Source: Alphaproteobacteria bacterium (GTDB taxonomy: Bacteria; Pseudomonadota; Alphaproteobacteria; CAAGCB01; CAG-977). From it: a DNA stretch of 64,000 nucleotides. Both the position numbers and the translations under genes were made by a program. Positions 43,898 to 53,253 of the stretch are shown here, in pieces (within the stretch, counting starts at the first letter, position 1; the number at the start of each line of letters is the position of its first letter). Under the pieces are notes generated by a model. That model saw nothing but the letters and a program-made list of their open reading frames with translations. It ran no database searches and had not been told where the DNA came from. The stretch lies in NCBI GenBank assembly GCA_900768185.1, contig CAAGCB010000013.1:1-64000 (forward strand), given 5' to 3'.

Positions 43898-45151
43898 ATG
43901 CATTTAAAAGAACTGAAAAAGAAATCGCCCGCCGAATTGCTGAGTATGGCGGAGGAATTGGGCGTCGAAAACGCGTCCATGTTGCGCACGCAGGATTTGA
44001 CGTTTGCCATTTTAAAGCAACTGTCCACGAACGACGAAGTGTTGGTCGACGAAGGCGTTATCGAGGTTTTGCAGGACGGATTCGGATTTCTGCGTTCGCC
44101 CGAATCCAATTATCTGGCGGGACCGGACGACATTTATGTTTCTCCGTCGCAGGTGCGCAAATTCGGGTTGAGAACGGGCGACACGGTTGAAGGCGAATTG
44201 CGCGCACCAAAGGACGGCGAAAGGTATTTCGCGCTGTCCAAAGTGCTGAAAATCAATTTTACCGATCCGGAAAACGTGCGGTACAGAATCAATTTCGACA
44301 ATCTGACGCCGTTGCATCCGACGGAAAAAATCAAAATGGAAAATGATCTGGACAATAAAAACATGACGTCCAGAATCATCGATTTGATTTGTCCGCAGGG
44401 TAAAGGTCAACGCGGCATGATTGTCGCTCCGCCCCGCACGGGCAAGACGGTGATGTTGCAAAACATCGCCCACGCGATTACGCGGAACAACCCCGAAATT
44501 TATCTGATCGTTCTGTTGATTGACGAACGCCCCGAAGAAGTCACGGAAATGAGCCGCACAATCAAAGGCGAAGTTGTCAGTTCCACTTTTGACGAACCCG
44601 CAGCGCGTCACGTTCAGGTCGCCGAAATGGTCATAGAAAAGGCGAAACGTCTGGTTGAACATAAACGCGACGTCGTCATTCTGCTGGATTCGATCACCCG
44701 TTTGGCGCGCGCGTACAATACGGTCGTTCCCAGTTCCGGCAAGGTTTTAACGGGCGGTGTCGACGCGAACGCCTTGCAGAAACCCAAACGCTTTTTCGGC
44801 GCGGCGCGCAATATCGAAGAAGGCGGTTCCCTGACCATCATCGCCACCGCTTTGATCGACACGGGATCGCGTATGGACGAAGTTATCTTTGAAGAATTTA
44901 AAGGCACGGGCAATTCTGAAATCATTTTGGATCGCAAGGTGTCCGACAAACGCATTTTCCCCGCGATCGACATCACTAAATCCGGTACCCGCAAAGAAGA
45001 ATTGCTGGTCGGCAAGGATATGCTGTCGAAAATGTGGGTGTTGCGCCGCGTGCTGATGCCGATGGGACCCGCCGACGCGATGGAGTTCCTGATGGAAAAG
45101 CTGAAACAGTCGAAAAACAATCACGACTTTTTCGAAGCGATGAATTCGTAA
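43898..45151 (+). CDS. rho: Transcription termination factor Rho
   Basis: 417 residues. RNA-binding cold-shock-like domain (DGFGFLRSPESNYL, about 60-75), Walker A APPRTGKT (about 176), DERPEEVTEM, and RLARAYN. Hexameric RNA helicase. Downstream terminator present. Confidence 0.98.
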   Translation: MHLKELKKKSPAELLSMAEELGVENASMLRTQDLTFAILKQLSTNDEVLVDEGVIEVLQDGFGFLRSPESNYLAGPDDIYVSPSQVRKFGLRTGDTVEGELRAPKDGERYFALSKVLKINFTDPENVRYRINFDNLTPLHPTEKIKMENDLDNKNMTSRIIDLICPQGKGQRGMIVAPPRTGKTVMLQNIAHAITRNNPEIYLIVLLIDERPEEVTEMSRTIKGEVVSSTFDEPAARHVQVAEMVIEKAKRLVEHKRDVVILLDSITRLARAYNTVVPSSGKVLTGGVDANALQKPKRFFGAARNIEEGGSLTIIATALIDTGSRMDEVIFEEFKGTGNSEIILDRKVSDKRIFPAIDITKSGTRKEELLVGKDMLSKMWVLRRVLMPMGPADAMEFLMEKLKQSKNNHDFFEAMNS

Positions 45152-45162
45152 CGCTTTGACGG

Positions 45163-45200
45163 AAAAAATCCCTTCGATTGAAATCGAAGGGATTTTTTTT
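45163..45200. terminator. rho terminator (also usable on the minus strand)
   Basis: A 17-bp stem, AAAAAATCCCTTCGATT with AATCGAAGGGATTTTTT, loop GA. Serves convergent rho and the 45199 gene. Confidence 0.88.
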
Positions 45201-45426
45201 ATCGTTTTCTTTCCAAAAAATCACGCCAGTTTTCCGGTTTGACGCCTTTTTCGGTGATGTTTTCCTCGATTTGCGGGAATTTGACCTTGATCATGTCGCG
45301 CATGCGTTCCGCCGTCCGGCGCGATACATTGAAAGCGGTGCAAATGTCGTTCAGGGAAACGCCTTCGCGGCTGGATTGCATTTTAATCGCCAAATCAAGC
45401 AAATCGTAAGTTTTTTCATACGGCAT
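45199..45426 (-). CDS. Small HTH protein (N-terminal part of a WYL-type regulator)
   Basis: 75 residues from ATG 45426 (AAGG 7 nt upstream; TTG one codon earlier is possible). REGVSLNDICTAFNVSRRTAERMRDMI is the winged-helix start of YafY/WYL regulators, but the ligand-binding WYL part is absent. Either truncated or a stand-alone DNA-binding protein. Confidence 0.75.
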   Translation of the reverse strand: MPYEKTYDLLDLAIKMQSSREGVSLNDICTAFNVSRRTAERMRDMIKVKFPQIEENITEKGVKPENWRDFLERKR

Positions 45427-45511
45427 CAAGCAACCTTTTCATTTATTTCCGTTTATTTTCAGAATAAAATGAAAACGCCTTGATTGTCCATACCCGGTTT
45501 TTCGAAACGCG

Positions 45512-45709
45512 TCAGAACATGTTGTGTTCGTTCAGCCACAACAACGCCTGCAATCGGTTGGTGATGTTCAAACGCATGTAAATACGGTTCAGGTGGACTT
45601 TGACGGTTGATGTGCTGATGCCCATTTTGTAGGCGATCATTTTGTTCGGCATGCCTTGCGCCAGACAGCGCATGACTTCTATTTGTTTCGGGGTCAGATG
45701 ATGCGTCAT
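45512..45709 (-). CDS. Stand-alone LuxR/GerE-type HTH protein
   Basis: 65 residues, just the GerE domain: LTPKQIEVMRCLAQGMPNKMIA, STSTVKVHLNRIYMRL. No receiver or ligand domain. AGGAAC precedes the ATG. Confidence 0.8.
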   Translation of the reverse strand: MTHHLTPKQIEVMRCLAQGMPNKMIAYKMGISTSTVKVHLNRIYMRLNITNRLQALLWLNEHNMF

Positions 45710-45843
45710 GTTTTGTTCCTTTCTGTCATGCGCCCTGAAATATAATACTTTTGGTTGAAAGCTTTTTTATCGTAAAAGTTAGGGCGACGTCGAAAGTGTT
45801 CAATACGATGCGTGAATTTTACAATAAATAATGAATCTTTTAG

Positions 45844-45946
45844 GATTCGATTGACAACAGCCTTGGATTGAAACACCATACGATAATGGTATTGTACATA
45901 AATGTGTTTGAAAAGAACCTGATTTTATATAGGGGGTATATAATCA
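45844..45946 (+). promoter_or_regulatory. Control region of the LysR-type gene
   Basis: An inverted repeat ACCAT-N6-ATGGT (45875-45890) resembles LysR-type operators. TTGACA (45851-45856) and TTGAAA (45868-45873, with TATTGT 16 bp on) are promoter candidates. GGGGG precedes ATG 45947. Confidence 0.35.
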
Positions 45947-46846
45947 ATGGCGACATTTAAAACGAATTTGTCTTTTTTCAAGGAACTTCTGGCGTTGAAA
46001 GAAGTGATTGACGCGGGACAGATTCAGGGGGCGGCGCGCCGCAACGGCATCAAGCAGTCGAATTTGTCGAAAATCGTTTCCGATTTGGAAGCGGAGCTTA
46101 ACACTCCTTTGCTGAACCGTTCTCCCAAAGGTGTCGAACCTACAAACACCGCGCGTTTGCTGTACGCCGACATTGCCAATATTGCCAAAAGTCTGGACAG
46201 GATATCCGCTGCTTTTGTTTGCGATCAGGATTTGGCGGGGTGCGTCACCGTTTTTGTCAACGACGGTGTTTTAGGAACAAGACTGTTAAAGGAATTATCG
46301 CTTTTTTATGCTTTGCATTTGAAAATCAGACTGGATATTTTAACAAACAGAAATATCAAGCCTTCCAATTATGATTTGGCGATTGTGACTGACGTTCCGT
46401 CAACAGTCAAAGGACGAATTTTGTTTAAAATGCAAAGCGGAATGCATCTTTACACGTCGCAATCTTATTTGGATCGCTATGGAACGCCTGAAAATATGGC
46501 TGATTTATTGGAAAATTTCGATTTGTGCGTGCATCAGTCTTTGTTGAACACCGACAAAAAAGGGCTTGTTTTGAAAAAAGCAAAGCATTTAAACACGACA
46601 TCGGATTCCGAAGCCGTCATTTTCAAGCTGGTTCAATCCGGCGACGGCATTTCCGTGTTGCATGACTGGCTGGCGCGCGAAGTGCCGAATCTGGTTCGTT
46701 TGAATTGCGGTGATTTTGAAATGACGCGGACTTTTTTCGGCATAGCCAGCCCCGCCGCCGAAAAAACGCGGAAAATCCAAGCGTTGATCAGTCACTTGCG
46801 TAACCTGTCGGAATCGGACTTTGTCGAAGAATTGGAATTTTTTTGA
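45947..46846 (+). CDS. LysR-family transcriptional regulator
   Basis: 299 residues. The N-terminal HTH (about 13-72: KEVIDAGQIQGAARRNGIKQ...SKIVSDLEAELNTPLLNRSPKG) is followed by a substrate-binding domain. Target and ligand unknown; may autoregulate from the repeat upstream. Confidence 0.88.
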   Translation: MATFKTNLSFFKELLALKEVIDAGQIQGAARRNGIKQSNLSKIVSDLEAELNTPLLNRSPKGVEPTNTARLLYADIANIAKSLDRISAAFVCDQDLAGCVTVFVNDGVLGTRLLKELSLFYALHLKIRLDILTNRNIKPSNYDLAIVTDVPSTVKGRILFKMQSGMHLYTSQSYLDRYGTPENMADLLENFDLCVHQSLLNTDKKGLVLKKAKHLNTTSDSEAVIFKLVQSGDGISVLHDWLAREVPNLVRLNCGDFEMTRTFFGIASPAAEKTRKIQALISHLRNLSESDFVEELEFF

Positions 46847-46938
46847 TTTAAACGTGATTGAATCCGTTTAACGGATTTGTTTCTGTCAGATATCGCATGA
46901 CAACGGCGCATATTTAGTCGGTGCTGTATGACAATCAA

Positions 46939-47283
46939 TCAGTTTGAATGTGCCAACGCCAAAGAAATATCGATTTGTTTGGCGATCAAAGTCAACGTCT
47001 TTTCATCGCAATCGCGCAGACGGTCGATAATATGAATAAGCGGCAGATTCAATGCCTTGTCATATTCGCGTTCCGCCGTCAAATCCGCAAACGAAATATC
47101 CAGTACGTCCATAATCGCCAACAGCGTGGACAGCCGCGGATCGGCGATACCGCGTTCAATGTTTGAAATCGTATTGATCATCTTGCCCGATTCGGACGCC
47201 AGATCAAACTGGTTCAACCCTTTCAGCTTTCTGAACAGGGCGATTTTCCGACCGATTGATTTTAAAGTTTCCTGTTTGTTCAT
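46939..47283 (-). CDS. XRE-family HTH regulator
   Basis: 114 residues. HTH (about 9-65): IGRKIALFRKLKGLNQFDLA...TISNIERGIADPRLSTLL. Divergent from 47406, so it likely controls that gene and itself. Between 46847 and 46938 there is only spacer. Confidence 0.88.
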   Translation of the reverse strand: MNKQETLKSIGRKIALFRKLKGLNQFDLASESGKMINTISNIERGIADPRLSTLLAIMDVLDISFADLTAEREYDKALNLPLIHIIDRLRDCDEKTLTLIAKQIDISLALAHSN

Positions 47284-47329
47284 AGGTGCAGTTTCCTATT
47301 TTAATGTGGATTCAAACACCCCGTTAAAA

Positions 47330-47371
47330 TGTGTTTTTCACACTTTACTAATAGAAAATACATATTATACT
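47330..47371 (+). promoter_or_regulatory. Promoter and operator between the XRE gene and 47406
   Basis: Promoter TTTACT (47344-47349), 16 bp, TATACT (47366-47371). A short inverted repeat TGTG-TTTTT-CACA (47330-47342) lies just before the -35, a fitting operator for the neighbouring XRE protein. Confidence 0.45.
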
Positions 47372-47405
47372 GTGTTCAGTTTGATGTTTTTAGGAGAGTG
47401 AGGCT

Positions 47406-47999
47406 ATGACAAAACATTTTGAACGGCGGGCGGATATTCCCACTCCGACAAACGCTATCATTACCGAAGACGTTGAAGCGGACGGAAAAGCGCCCAATCA
47501 TTACGCCGCGCAGGAAGAAGCTGTAAACAGAGTTTTCAAGGATTACCCCGAAAACAACGACTTGGTTGAAATTTTAATCAAGGTCTGCGTTTTAAACGAT
47601 TTTTACAGCACGAATATCCTGTCCGCGTTCAAAATGGCGCAACATATTTTCGATCTGAAAATCGACAGCCGTTTGGCGGCTAAAGACTTGACTGTGGTCA
47701 ACGATATCGCGCTTTTGAACGTTGACAACGGCAAAATGCGCAATTTCTATTCCTTTGCGACAAAATATTGCTGTCATCAAAATCAGGACGCTTATCCGAT
47801 TTACGATTCTTATGTCGCGCGGTTGCTGACTTACTATGCGCAAGTCGACAAATTCGACACGTTCAAACCGCAGGATTTGCGAAATTATCCGCGTTATTGC
47901 GAAGTGCTTCATAATTTTCGAGCTTATTACAAGCTGAACGAAATCAGTTTGCGGGAATTGGATGCGTATTTGTGGCGGTTGGGTAAAAAGGTTTTCTAG
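47406..47999 (+). CDS. Conserved protein of unknown function
   Basis: 197 residues. NFYSFATKYCCHQNQDAYPIYDSYV and the C-terminal LRELDAYLWRLGKKVF recall a widespread unnamed family. No signal or membrane segment. It is paired divergently with an XRE regulator and followed by a terminator. Function unknown. Confidence 0.75.
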   Translation: MTKHFERRADIPTPTNAIITEDVEADGKAPNHYAAQEEAVNRVFKDYPENNDLVEILIKVCVLNDFYSTNILSAFKMAQHIFDLKIDSRLAAKDLTVVNDIALLNVDNGKMRNFYSFATKYCCHQNQDAYPIYDSYVARLLTYYAQVDKFDTFKPQDLRNYPRYCEVLHNFRAYYKLNEISLRELDAYLWRLGKKVF

Positions 48000-48004
48000 C
48001 AAAA

Positions 48005-48031
48005 TAGGCGGGAGATTTTCCCGCCTTTTCA
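48005..48031 (+). terminator. Terminator after 47406
   Basis: GGCGGGA (48007-48013) pairs with TCCCGCC (48019-48025), followed by TTTT. Confidence 0.8.
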
Positions 48032-48036
48032 AATTC

Positions 48037-48648
48037 TTATAATCCGTTAATCCAATCGGCGATTTTGGCGTCGACAGCCGCGTCGTATTCCTTGCCCATA
48101 TTGTTAAACGACGCGTCGGGCAGAATTTGCGCGTTTTTCGTCAAAGCGGCGACATCTTGCAAAAACGTGCCGCGATTGCTGCCTTGCGTTGAAAAGAACG
48201 CGACTTTCGCCCCTTGAAAATCCGCTTGTTCCAAAAACGACAGAACGGGCGTTGCCGCCGTGTACCACCAGACGGGCGCGCCGACAAAAACGACGTCGTA
48301 TCCCGTCAAATCGGGCAGCTGCTTCAAAGCGGGATATTTTTTCGTTTTCAGCTGGTCTTTGACCGTTAAATGCAGTTTAGCCCCCGTCGGCAAAGGTTTC
48401 GCTGTTTCCAATCCGAAAATGTCCGCATTCGTCATCGTTTGGATTTTATCGGCGATTTCCTTGGTGTGTCCCGTCAGCGAGTAGTACACGACCAAAACTT
48501 TGCCCAAATCTTTTTTGATTTCGGCGGATTTTCCCGCGTATTGCGCCATTTCACGCTTGTTTGCCGCGGATACGCGGTACAGGTGCCGCAATCCCGCCGC
48601 TCCCGCGACAACGACAGCCAAAAGCAAAACGTACAAAGCGATTTTCAT
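48037..48648 (-). CDS. Membrane-anchored flavodoxin-like protein
   Basis: 203 residues. An N-terminal hydrophobic segment (4-20) is a signal or anchor; the flavodoxin fold follows with the phosphate loop YYSLTGHTKEIAD (about 55-67) and GAPVWWYTAATPV. It probably binds FMN outside the cytoplasm. The ATG overlaps the hisB stop as TAATG. Confidence 0.88.
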   Translation of the reverse strand: MKIALYVLLLAVVVAGAAGLRHLYRVSAANKREMAQYAGKSAEIKKDLGKVLVVYYSLTGHTKEIADKIQTMTNADIFGLETAKPLPTGAKLHLTVKDQLKTKKYPALKQLPDLTGYDVVFVGAPVWWYTAATPVLSFLEQADFQGAKVAFFSTQGSNRGTFLQDVAALTKNAQILPDASFNNMGKEYDAAVDAKIADWINGL

Positions 48649-49235
48649 TACAAAGCTCCTTTTGTCGAGGGCAAAACATCTTTCGCCCTTTCATCAAATT
48701 CGACCGCGTGGCGCAAAGCGCGCGCGAACGCCTTGAAACACGATTCTATGATATGGTGCGAATTCCCGCCATACAGATTTTCGACATGCACCGCGGCGCG
48801 CAAATTATCGGCGACGGCGGTGAAAAATTCCTTGAACACTTCGGTATCGATGTCGCCGACTTTTTCGGTCGGAAAAGCGACGTTCCAAACGCATACGCCC
48901 CGCCCGCTTAAATCCAAAACGCAGCGGCTGAGCGCTTCGTCCATCGGAATGCACGCCGCGCCGTAGCGGTTGACGCCTTTTTTGTCGCCCAAAGCGCGCG
49001 CGAACGCCTGCCCCAAAACGATGCCGACGTCTTCGACCAAGTGGTGCGCGTCGACATGCAGGTCGCCGGTCGCTTTGACGGTCAGATCAATCAGACTGTG
49101 GCGCGACAGTTGTTCCAGCATGTGGTCGAAAAATCCGCACCCCGTCGACACGTTATATTGCCCCGCGCCGTCCAGATTGACATAAACTTTGATTTGCGTT
49201 TCCGCAGTATTCCGTTCCGTTTCCGCTGTACGCAT
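48648..49235 (-). CDS. hisB: Imidazoleglycerol-phosphate dehydratase
   Basis: 195 residues. Metal-binding motifs DAHHLVEDVG (about 62-71) and NSHHIIE (about 158-164) plus GFFDHMLEQLSRH. A histidine biosynthesis step; no other his genes in this window. Reads into the flavodoxin gene. Confidence 0.96.
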   Translation of the reverse strand: MRTAETERNTAETQIKVYVNLDGAGQYNVSTGCGFFDHMLEQLSRHSLIDLTVKATGDLHVDAHHLVEDVGIVLGQAFARALGDKKGVNRYGAACIPMDEALSRCVLDLSGRGVCVWNVAFPTEKVGDIDTEVFKEFFTAVADNLRAAVHVENLYGGNSHHIIESCFKAFARALRHAVEFDERAKDVLPSTKGAL

Positions 49236-49314
49236 TTGATTTTTCCTTTCTTTCGGGGATAATCTGTTTTAAATCACTTTAACGCAGAATTTTACGCAAA
49301 GCAAAGGAGATGTC

Positions 49315-49857
49315 ATGGATAATCAAACGCCGTCTTTACGCGGAACGACGATTTTATGCGTCCGCAAAAACGATACCGTTGTCATTGCCGGCGACGGGCA
49401 GGTGACTTTCGGCAACACGGTGCTGAAAAGCAACGCCCGCAAGCTTCGCCGGTTGGGCGGCGGAAACATTATTGCGGGATTCGCGGGCGCGACCGCCGAC
49501 GCTTTCACGCTGTTTGAACGGCTTGAAGAAAAAATAGAAAGGCATTCGGGACAACTGACCCGCGCTTGCGTCGAACTTGCCAAAGACTGGCGCACCGACC
49601 GCTATCTGAGAAAATTGGAAGCCATGATGATCGTCGCGGACAGAAATGTCACGTTGGTTTTGACCGGAAACGGCGACGTTTTGGAACCGCAAAACGGCGT
49701 GATCGGCATCGGGTCGGGCGGCGCGTTCGCCCAAGCGGCGGCGCTGGCTTTGATGGACGGCGACAAATCCGCCGAACAAATCGTTGAAAAAGCGATGAAT
49801 ATCGCCGCCGATATTTGCATTTACACTAATCACAACATCATTACGGAAAGTTTATGA
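49315..49857 (+). CDS. hslV: ATP-dependent protease subunit HslV
   Basis: 180 residues. Catalytic Thr in RGTTILCVRK (residues 9-18) and GDGQVTFGNTVLK. Proteasome-like peptidase of HslUV. ATGA overlap with hslU. AAGGAG upstream. Confidence 0.97.
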   Translation: MDNQTPSLRGTTILCVRKNDTVVIAGDGQVTFGNTVLKSNARKLRRLGGGNIIAGFAGATADAFTLFERLEEKIERHSGQLTRACVELAKDWRTDRYLRKLEAMMIVADRNVTLVLTGNGDVLEPQNGVIGIGSGGAFAQAAALALMDGDKSAEQIVEKAMNIAADICIYTNHNIITESL

Positions 49858-51164
49858 GCATGTTTTTTTCACCCCGCGAAATCGTTTCCGAACTTGATCG
49901 CCATATCATCGGGCAGGACGAAGCCAAGCGCGCCGTCGCCGTGGCTTTGCGCAACCGTTGGCGCAGACAGCAAATCCCCGCCCTTTTACGCGAAGAGGTT
50001 GTTCCAAAAAATATTCTGATGATCGGACCGACAGGCGTCGGCAAAACGGAAATCGCCCGCCGTCTGGCAAAGCTGGCGCAAGCTCCCTTTATTAAAACCG
50101 AAGCGACAAAATTCACGGAAATCGGCTATGTCGGACGCGATGTCGAAAGCATCATTCGCGATCTGGTCGAAAACGCGATTGTCATGACGCGCGATAAAAT
50201 GCGCAAAGACGTTCATATCAAGGCGGACGCCGCCGCCGAAAAACGCGTGATTGACGCTTTGGTCGGTGAAAACGCGTCCGACGAAACCCGTCAAAAATTC
50301 AAAAAGATGTTGCGCGACGGCGCGCTGGACGATCGGGAAATCGAAATAGAGGTGCGGGAAACCCCGAACAATTCCGTACCGACTTTTGACATTCCGGGAA
50401 TGCCCGGCGCGCAGATGGGCATGATTTCTTTGGGCGATCTGCTGGGCGGAAAGGGAATGAACATTCGCAAGAAAAAAATGACGGTCAAGGATTCGTACCG
50501 TGTTTTGATTGACGAAGAAAGCGACAAGATGATTGAACAGGACAAAGTCGTTTCAGCCGCCGTCGCCGCGGTTGAAAACAACGGCATTGTTTTTATCGAC
50601 GAATTTGACAAGATTTGCGGCAGAAGCGAAGGAAAAAATCCCGATGTTTCGCGCGAGGGCGTTCAGCGCGACCTGTTGCCGCTGATCGAGGGAACAACCG
50701 TTCCGACCAAGCACGGATTGGTTAAAACCGATCATATTCTGTTTATCGCATCGGGTGCTTTTCATGTGGCGAAACCGTCCGATTTATTGCCGGAATTACA
50801 AGGAAGACTGCCGATTCGCGTTGAATTAAAGCCGTTGACGCGACAGGATTTTTACAGGATTTTGACCGAACCGGAGGCAAATCTGATTCTGCAATACAAG
50901 GAATTGATGAAAACGGAAAATTTCGCATTGGAATTTGAAGACGACGCCATTCGGGAAATCGCCGCTTTGGCAGCCGAAGTGAACGAAAGTGTCGAAAACA
51001 TCGGCGCGCGCCGTTTGCACACGATTTTAGAAAAGCTGTTGGAGGACGTTTCTTTCACGGCGGCTGAACGGCAAGGCGAATCGGAAACGATTACCGTGCA
51101 GACGGTGCATGAAAAGGTGGGCGTTTTGGCTGAAAAATCGGATTTGTCAAAATTTATTTTATAG
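49854..51164 (+). CDS. hslU: HslU ATPase subunit
   Basis: 436 residues. SPREIVSELDRHIIGQDEAKRAVA, Walker A GPTGVGKTEIARRLA (about 59-73), FIDEFDKI, ARNxGARRLHTILEKLLE-type sensor region (ENIGARRLHTILEKLLED). Unfolds substrates for HslV. Confidence 0.98.
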   Translation: MSMFFSPREIVSELDRHIIGQDEAKRAVAVALRNRWRRQQIPALLREEVVPKNILMIGPTGVGKTEIARRLAKLAQAPFIKTEATKFTEIGYVGRDVESIIRDLVENAIVMTRDKMRKDVHIKADAAAEKRVIDALVGENASDETRQKFKKMLRDGALDDREIEIEVRETPNNSVPTFDIPGMPGAQMGMISLGDLLGGKGMNIRKKKMTVKDSYRVLIDEESDKMIEQDKVVSAAVAAVENNGIVFIDEFDKICGRSEGKNPDVSREGVQRDLLPLIEGTTVPTKHGLVKTDHILFIASGAFHVAKPSDLLPELQGRLPIRVELKPLTRQDFYRILTEPEANLILQYKELMKTENFALEFEDDAIREIAALAAEVNESVENIGARRLHTILEKLLEDVSFTAAERQGESETITVQTVHEKVGVLAEKSDLSKFIL

Positions 51165-51210
51165 CCTTGATTGTTACGATTCAGGAATAATTTTTTAAAA
51201 ATATCAACGT

Positions 51211-51236
51211 AAAGGGGATCGAAACGATCCCCTTTG
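51211..51236 (+). terminator. hslVU terminator
   Basis: AAAGGGGATCG (51211-51221) pairs with CGATCCCCTTT (51225-51235), loop of three A. The spacer 51237-51442 shows no other gene. Confidence 0.85.
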
Positions 51237-51442
51237 GTTTAAGTCTGTAAAGCAAAACTTTAACCATCTGAAAAGCGTATTCAACTTTCTTTTGTAACGC
51301 TTTGTTTTATTGGATTATTGCTATTTCGAAACGAGAACTTTTGTCTGTTTTCGGGGGATTTTGCGGATAAAATCCTTGTTAAAAACCTTGCAGAGTGTAC
51401 AATCTTGCGGATTTTCCAATCGAAACGGACTTTAAAATAAAA

Positions 51443-51979
51443 ATGAATCGTTTTTGGCGGTTGTTCTGGATATTTTTTAAAATCGGCGCGTTCACGTTGG
51501 GCAGCGGATACGCCATGATGCCTCAAATCAGGCGGGAACTGGTGACGCGCATGAAATGGTTGGACGAAGACGAATTTATCGATATCGTTGCCGTGACGCA
51601 ATCCGCCCCCGGTCCGATTGCCGTCAATCTGGCTGTGTTTTTAGGGTTGCGCGTCGCCGGAATCAAAGGGATAATCGCCGCGACGTTGGGGTCTGTTTTG
51701 CCGTCGTTTATTATTATTTTAGCGATAGCCGTCGCTTTTCGAGGGATACAGGATAATCCCCATTTCATCGCGGCGTTCAAGGCTGTAAAACCCGCGTCGG
51801 TCGCGTTGATCTTGGTTCCCGTTTTTACAATCGCCAAACGCACGGGGACGGTTGGATTCAAGATGTTTCTTTCCGTCGCGGTCGCGTGTTTGATCGCGTT
51901 TACGCCGTTGTCGCCGATTTATGTCGTCGTGGCATCTGCCGCGGGCGGAATCTTTTATTTTGGGCGGAAAAGATCATGA
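51443..51979 (+). CDS. Chromate transporter, short-chain subunit 1
   Basis: 178 residues from ATG 51443. Family motifs FTLGSGYAMMP and SAPGPIAVN; five or six membrane segments. Short-chain ChrA proteins act as pairs encoded in tandem. Overlaps the next gene as ATGA. Confidence 0.9.
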   Translation: MNRFWRLFWIFFKIGAFTLGSGYAMMPQIRRELVTRMKWLDEDEFIDIVAVTQSAPGPIAVNLAVFLGLRVAGIKGIIAATLGSVLPSFIIILAIAVAFRGIQDNPHFIAAFKAVKPASVALILVPVFTIAKRTGTVGFKMFLSVAVACLIAFTPLSPIYVVVASAAGGIFYFGRKRS

Positions 51980-52500
51980 TCTGTCTTTCCCTGTTCAAGA
52001 CGTTTTTTTTAATCGGCATGTTCAGTTTTGGCGGCGGATACGCGATGTTGCCGTTAATTCAGAATGAAATAGTCGTCAATCATCAATGGGTAGACAATGC
52101 GCGTTTTGTCGATATTGTCGCCGTGTCCCAAGTCACGCCCGGACCTTTGGCGGTCAACGCGGCAACCTATGTCGGTTATGCGGCGTCCGGAAACGTATGG
52201 GGCGCGGCGGCGGCGACGGTCGGTGTTTGCCTGCCGTCTTTGATCATCGTTGTTCTTTTATATGTTTTTATTAATAAATTCAAAGAATCGCTTTGGGTGA
52301 AAAATGCGTTCAAAGGGTTGAGAATAGGCGTTGTCGGTTTGATTTTGGGCGCGGCGCTGATGCTGATGACCCCCGATGTTTTTATTGATTGGACAAGTTG
52401 GGCTTTGTGTTTTATCGCGTTTGTCGCGTGTTACAGGTTCAATTTTTCGCCGATTATTTTAATTTCCGTTTCGGCTGTTTTGGGTGTTTTGATTTACTGA
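51976..52500 (+). CDS. Chromate transporter, short-chain subunit 2
   Basis: 174 residues. FSFGGGYAMLPL and TPGPLAVN. Partner of the previous gene. The real substrate of such pairs is often not chromate. Four bp after its stop lies the first parS. Confidence 0.9.
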   Translation: MICLSLFKTFFLIGMFSFGGGYAMLPLIQNEIVVNHQWVDNARFVDIVAVSQVTPGPLAVNAATYVGYAASGNVWGAAAATVGVCLPSLIIVVLLYVFINKFKESLWVKNAFKGLRIGVVGLILGAALMLMTPDVFIDWTSWALCFIAFVACYRFNFSPIILISVSAVLGVLIY

Positions 52501-52503
52501 AAA

Positions 52504-52519
52504 TGTTTCACGTGAAACA
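52504..52519. promoter_or_regulatory. parS site 1
   Basis: Perfect palindrome TGTTTCACGTGAAACA, the ParB-binding site, between the chromate transporter pair and rsmG. Confidence 0.95.
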
Positions 52520-52599
52520 TTGGAGGAAAAACTTTTGAAAAATCCGCTTGTCTTTTTTCGGCAACAAAGGCTATTTTATCAAACGGTCGGTATGCAAAA

Positions 52600-52615
52600 T
52601 GTTTCACGTGAAACA
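52600..52615. promoter_or_regulatory. parS site 2
   Basis: Second perfect TGTTTCACGTGAAACA, 96 bp from the first, directly before the ribosome site of rsmG. ParB binding here could also dampen expression of rsmG-parA-parB (inference). Confidence 0.95.
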
Positions 52616-52629
52616 AAGGATATGAAAAA

Positions 52630-53253
52630 TTGATTACGCAGGATCGCGATTTTGTTTTAAAACAGTTGAATTTATCTGAAAAAACGGTTGAAAAGCTGGA
52701 TAAATACGTCGATTTGCTGGAATGTGAGCAAAAAAAAATGAACTTGGTCGGGGCGTCGACTTTACCGATCGTGTGGACTCGTCATGTTTTGGATTCCGCG
52801 CAGTTGTTCAATCAAATCAATCCCGATGACGACGTTGTCTTGGATTTCGGCAGCGGTGCCGGCTTTCCGGCTTTGGTGCTGGCGATTATGGATGTCGAGC
52901 GCAAACATGATTTTAGGTTGATTGAAAGCGACGGTAAAAAGTGCGCTTTTTTAAACAAAGTGATTTCAGAATGTGAATTGCGTGCGACGGTACACAACGA
53001 ACGCATAGAACAAATGGAAAAATTTACTGCCGACTTGATTACCGCCCGTGCTTTGGCGTCGTTGGACAAACTGTTGAAATACGCTTTTCCGTTTTTTAAA
53101 AAAACGACGCGTTGCCTGTTTATGAAAGGGGCGAAGGCGGCGGAGGAAATCATCGCCGCGCGTAAAAAATACGAATTTAAAATCGAAAAAATACCAAGTG
53201 TTACCAGTGCGGAAGGAATAATCCTTCTGCTTTCGGAGGTGAAAAGAAAATGA
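52630..53253 (+). CDS. rsmG: 16S rRNA (guanine(527)-N7)-methyltransferase
   Basis: 207 residues from TTG 52630, with AAAGGA 9 nt upstream; a nearby ATG (52622) is in another frame. SAM site LDFGSGAGFPALVLAI (about 75-90) and MNLVGASTLPIVWTRHVLDS. Overlaps parA as ATGA. Confidence 0.95.
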   Translation: MITQDRDFVLKQLNLSEKTVEKLDKYVDLLECEQKKMNLVGASTLPIVWTRHVLDSAQLFNQINPDDDVVLDFGSGAGFPALVLAIMDVERKHDFRLIESDGKKCAFLNKVISECELRATVHNERIEQMEKFTADLITARALASLDKLLKYAFPFFKKTTRCLFMKGAKAAEEIIAARKKYEFKIEKIPSVTSAEGIILLLSEVKRK

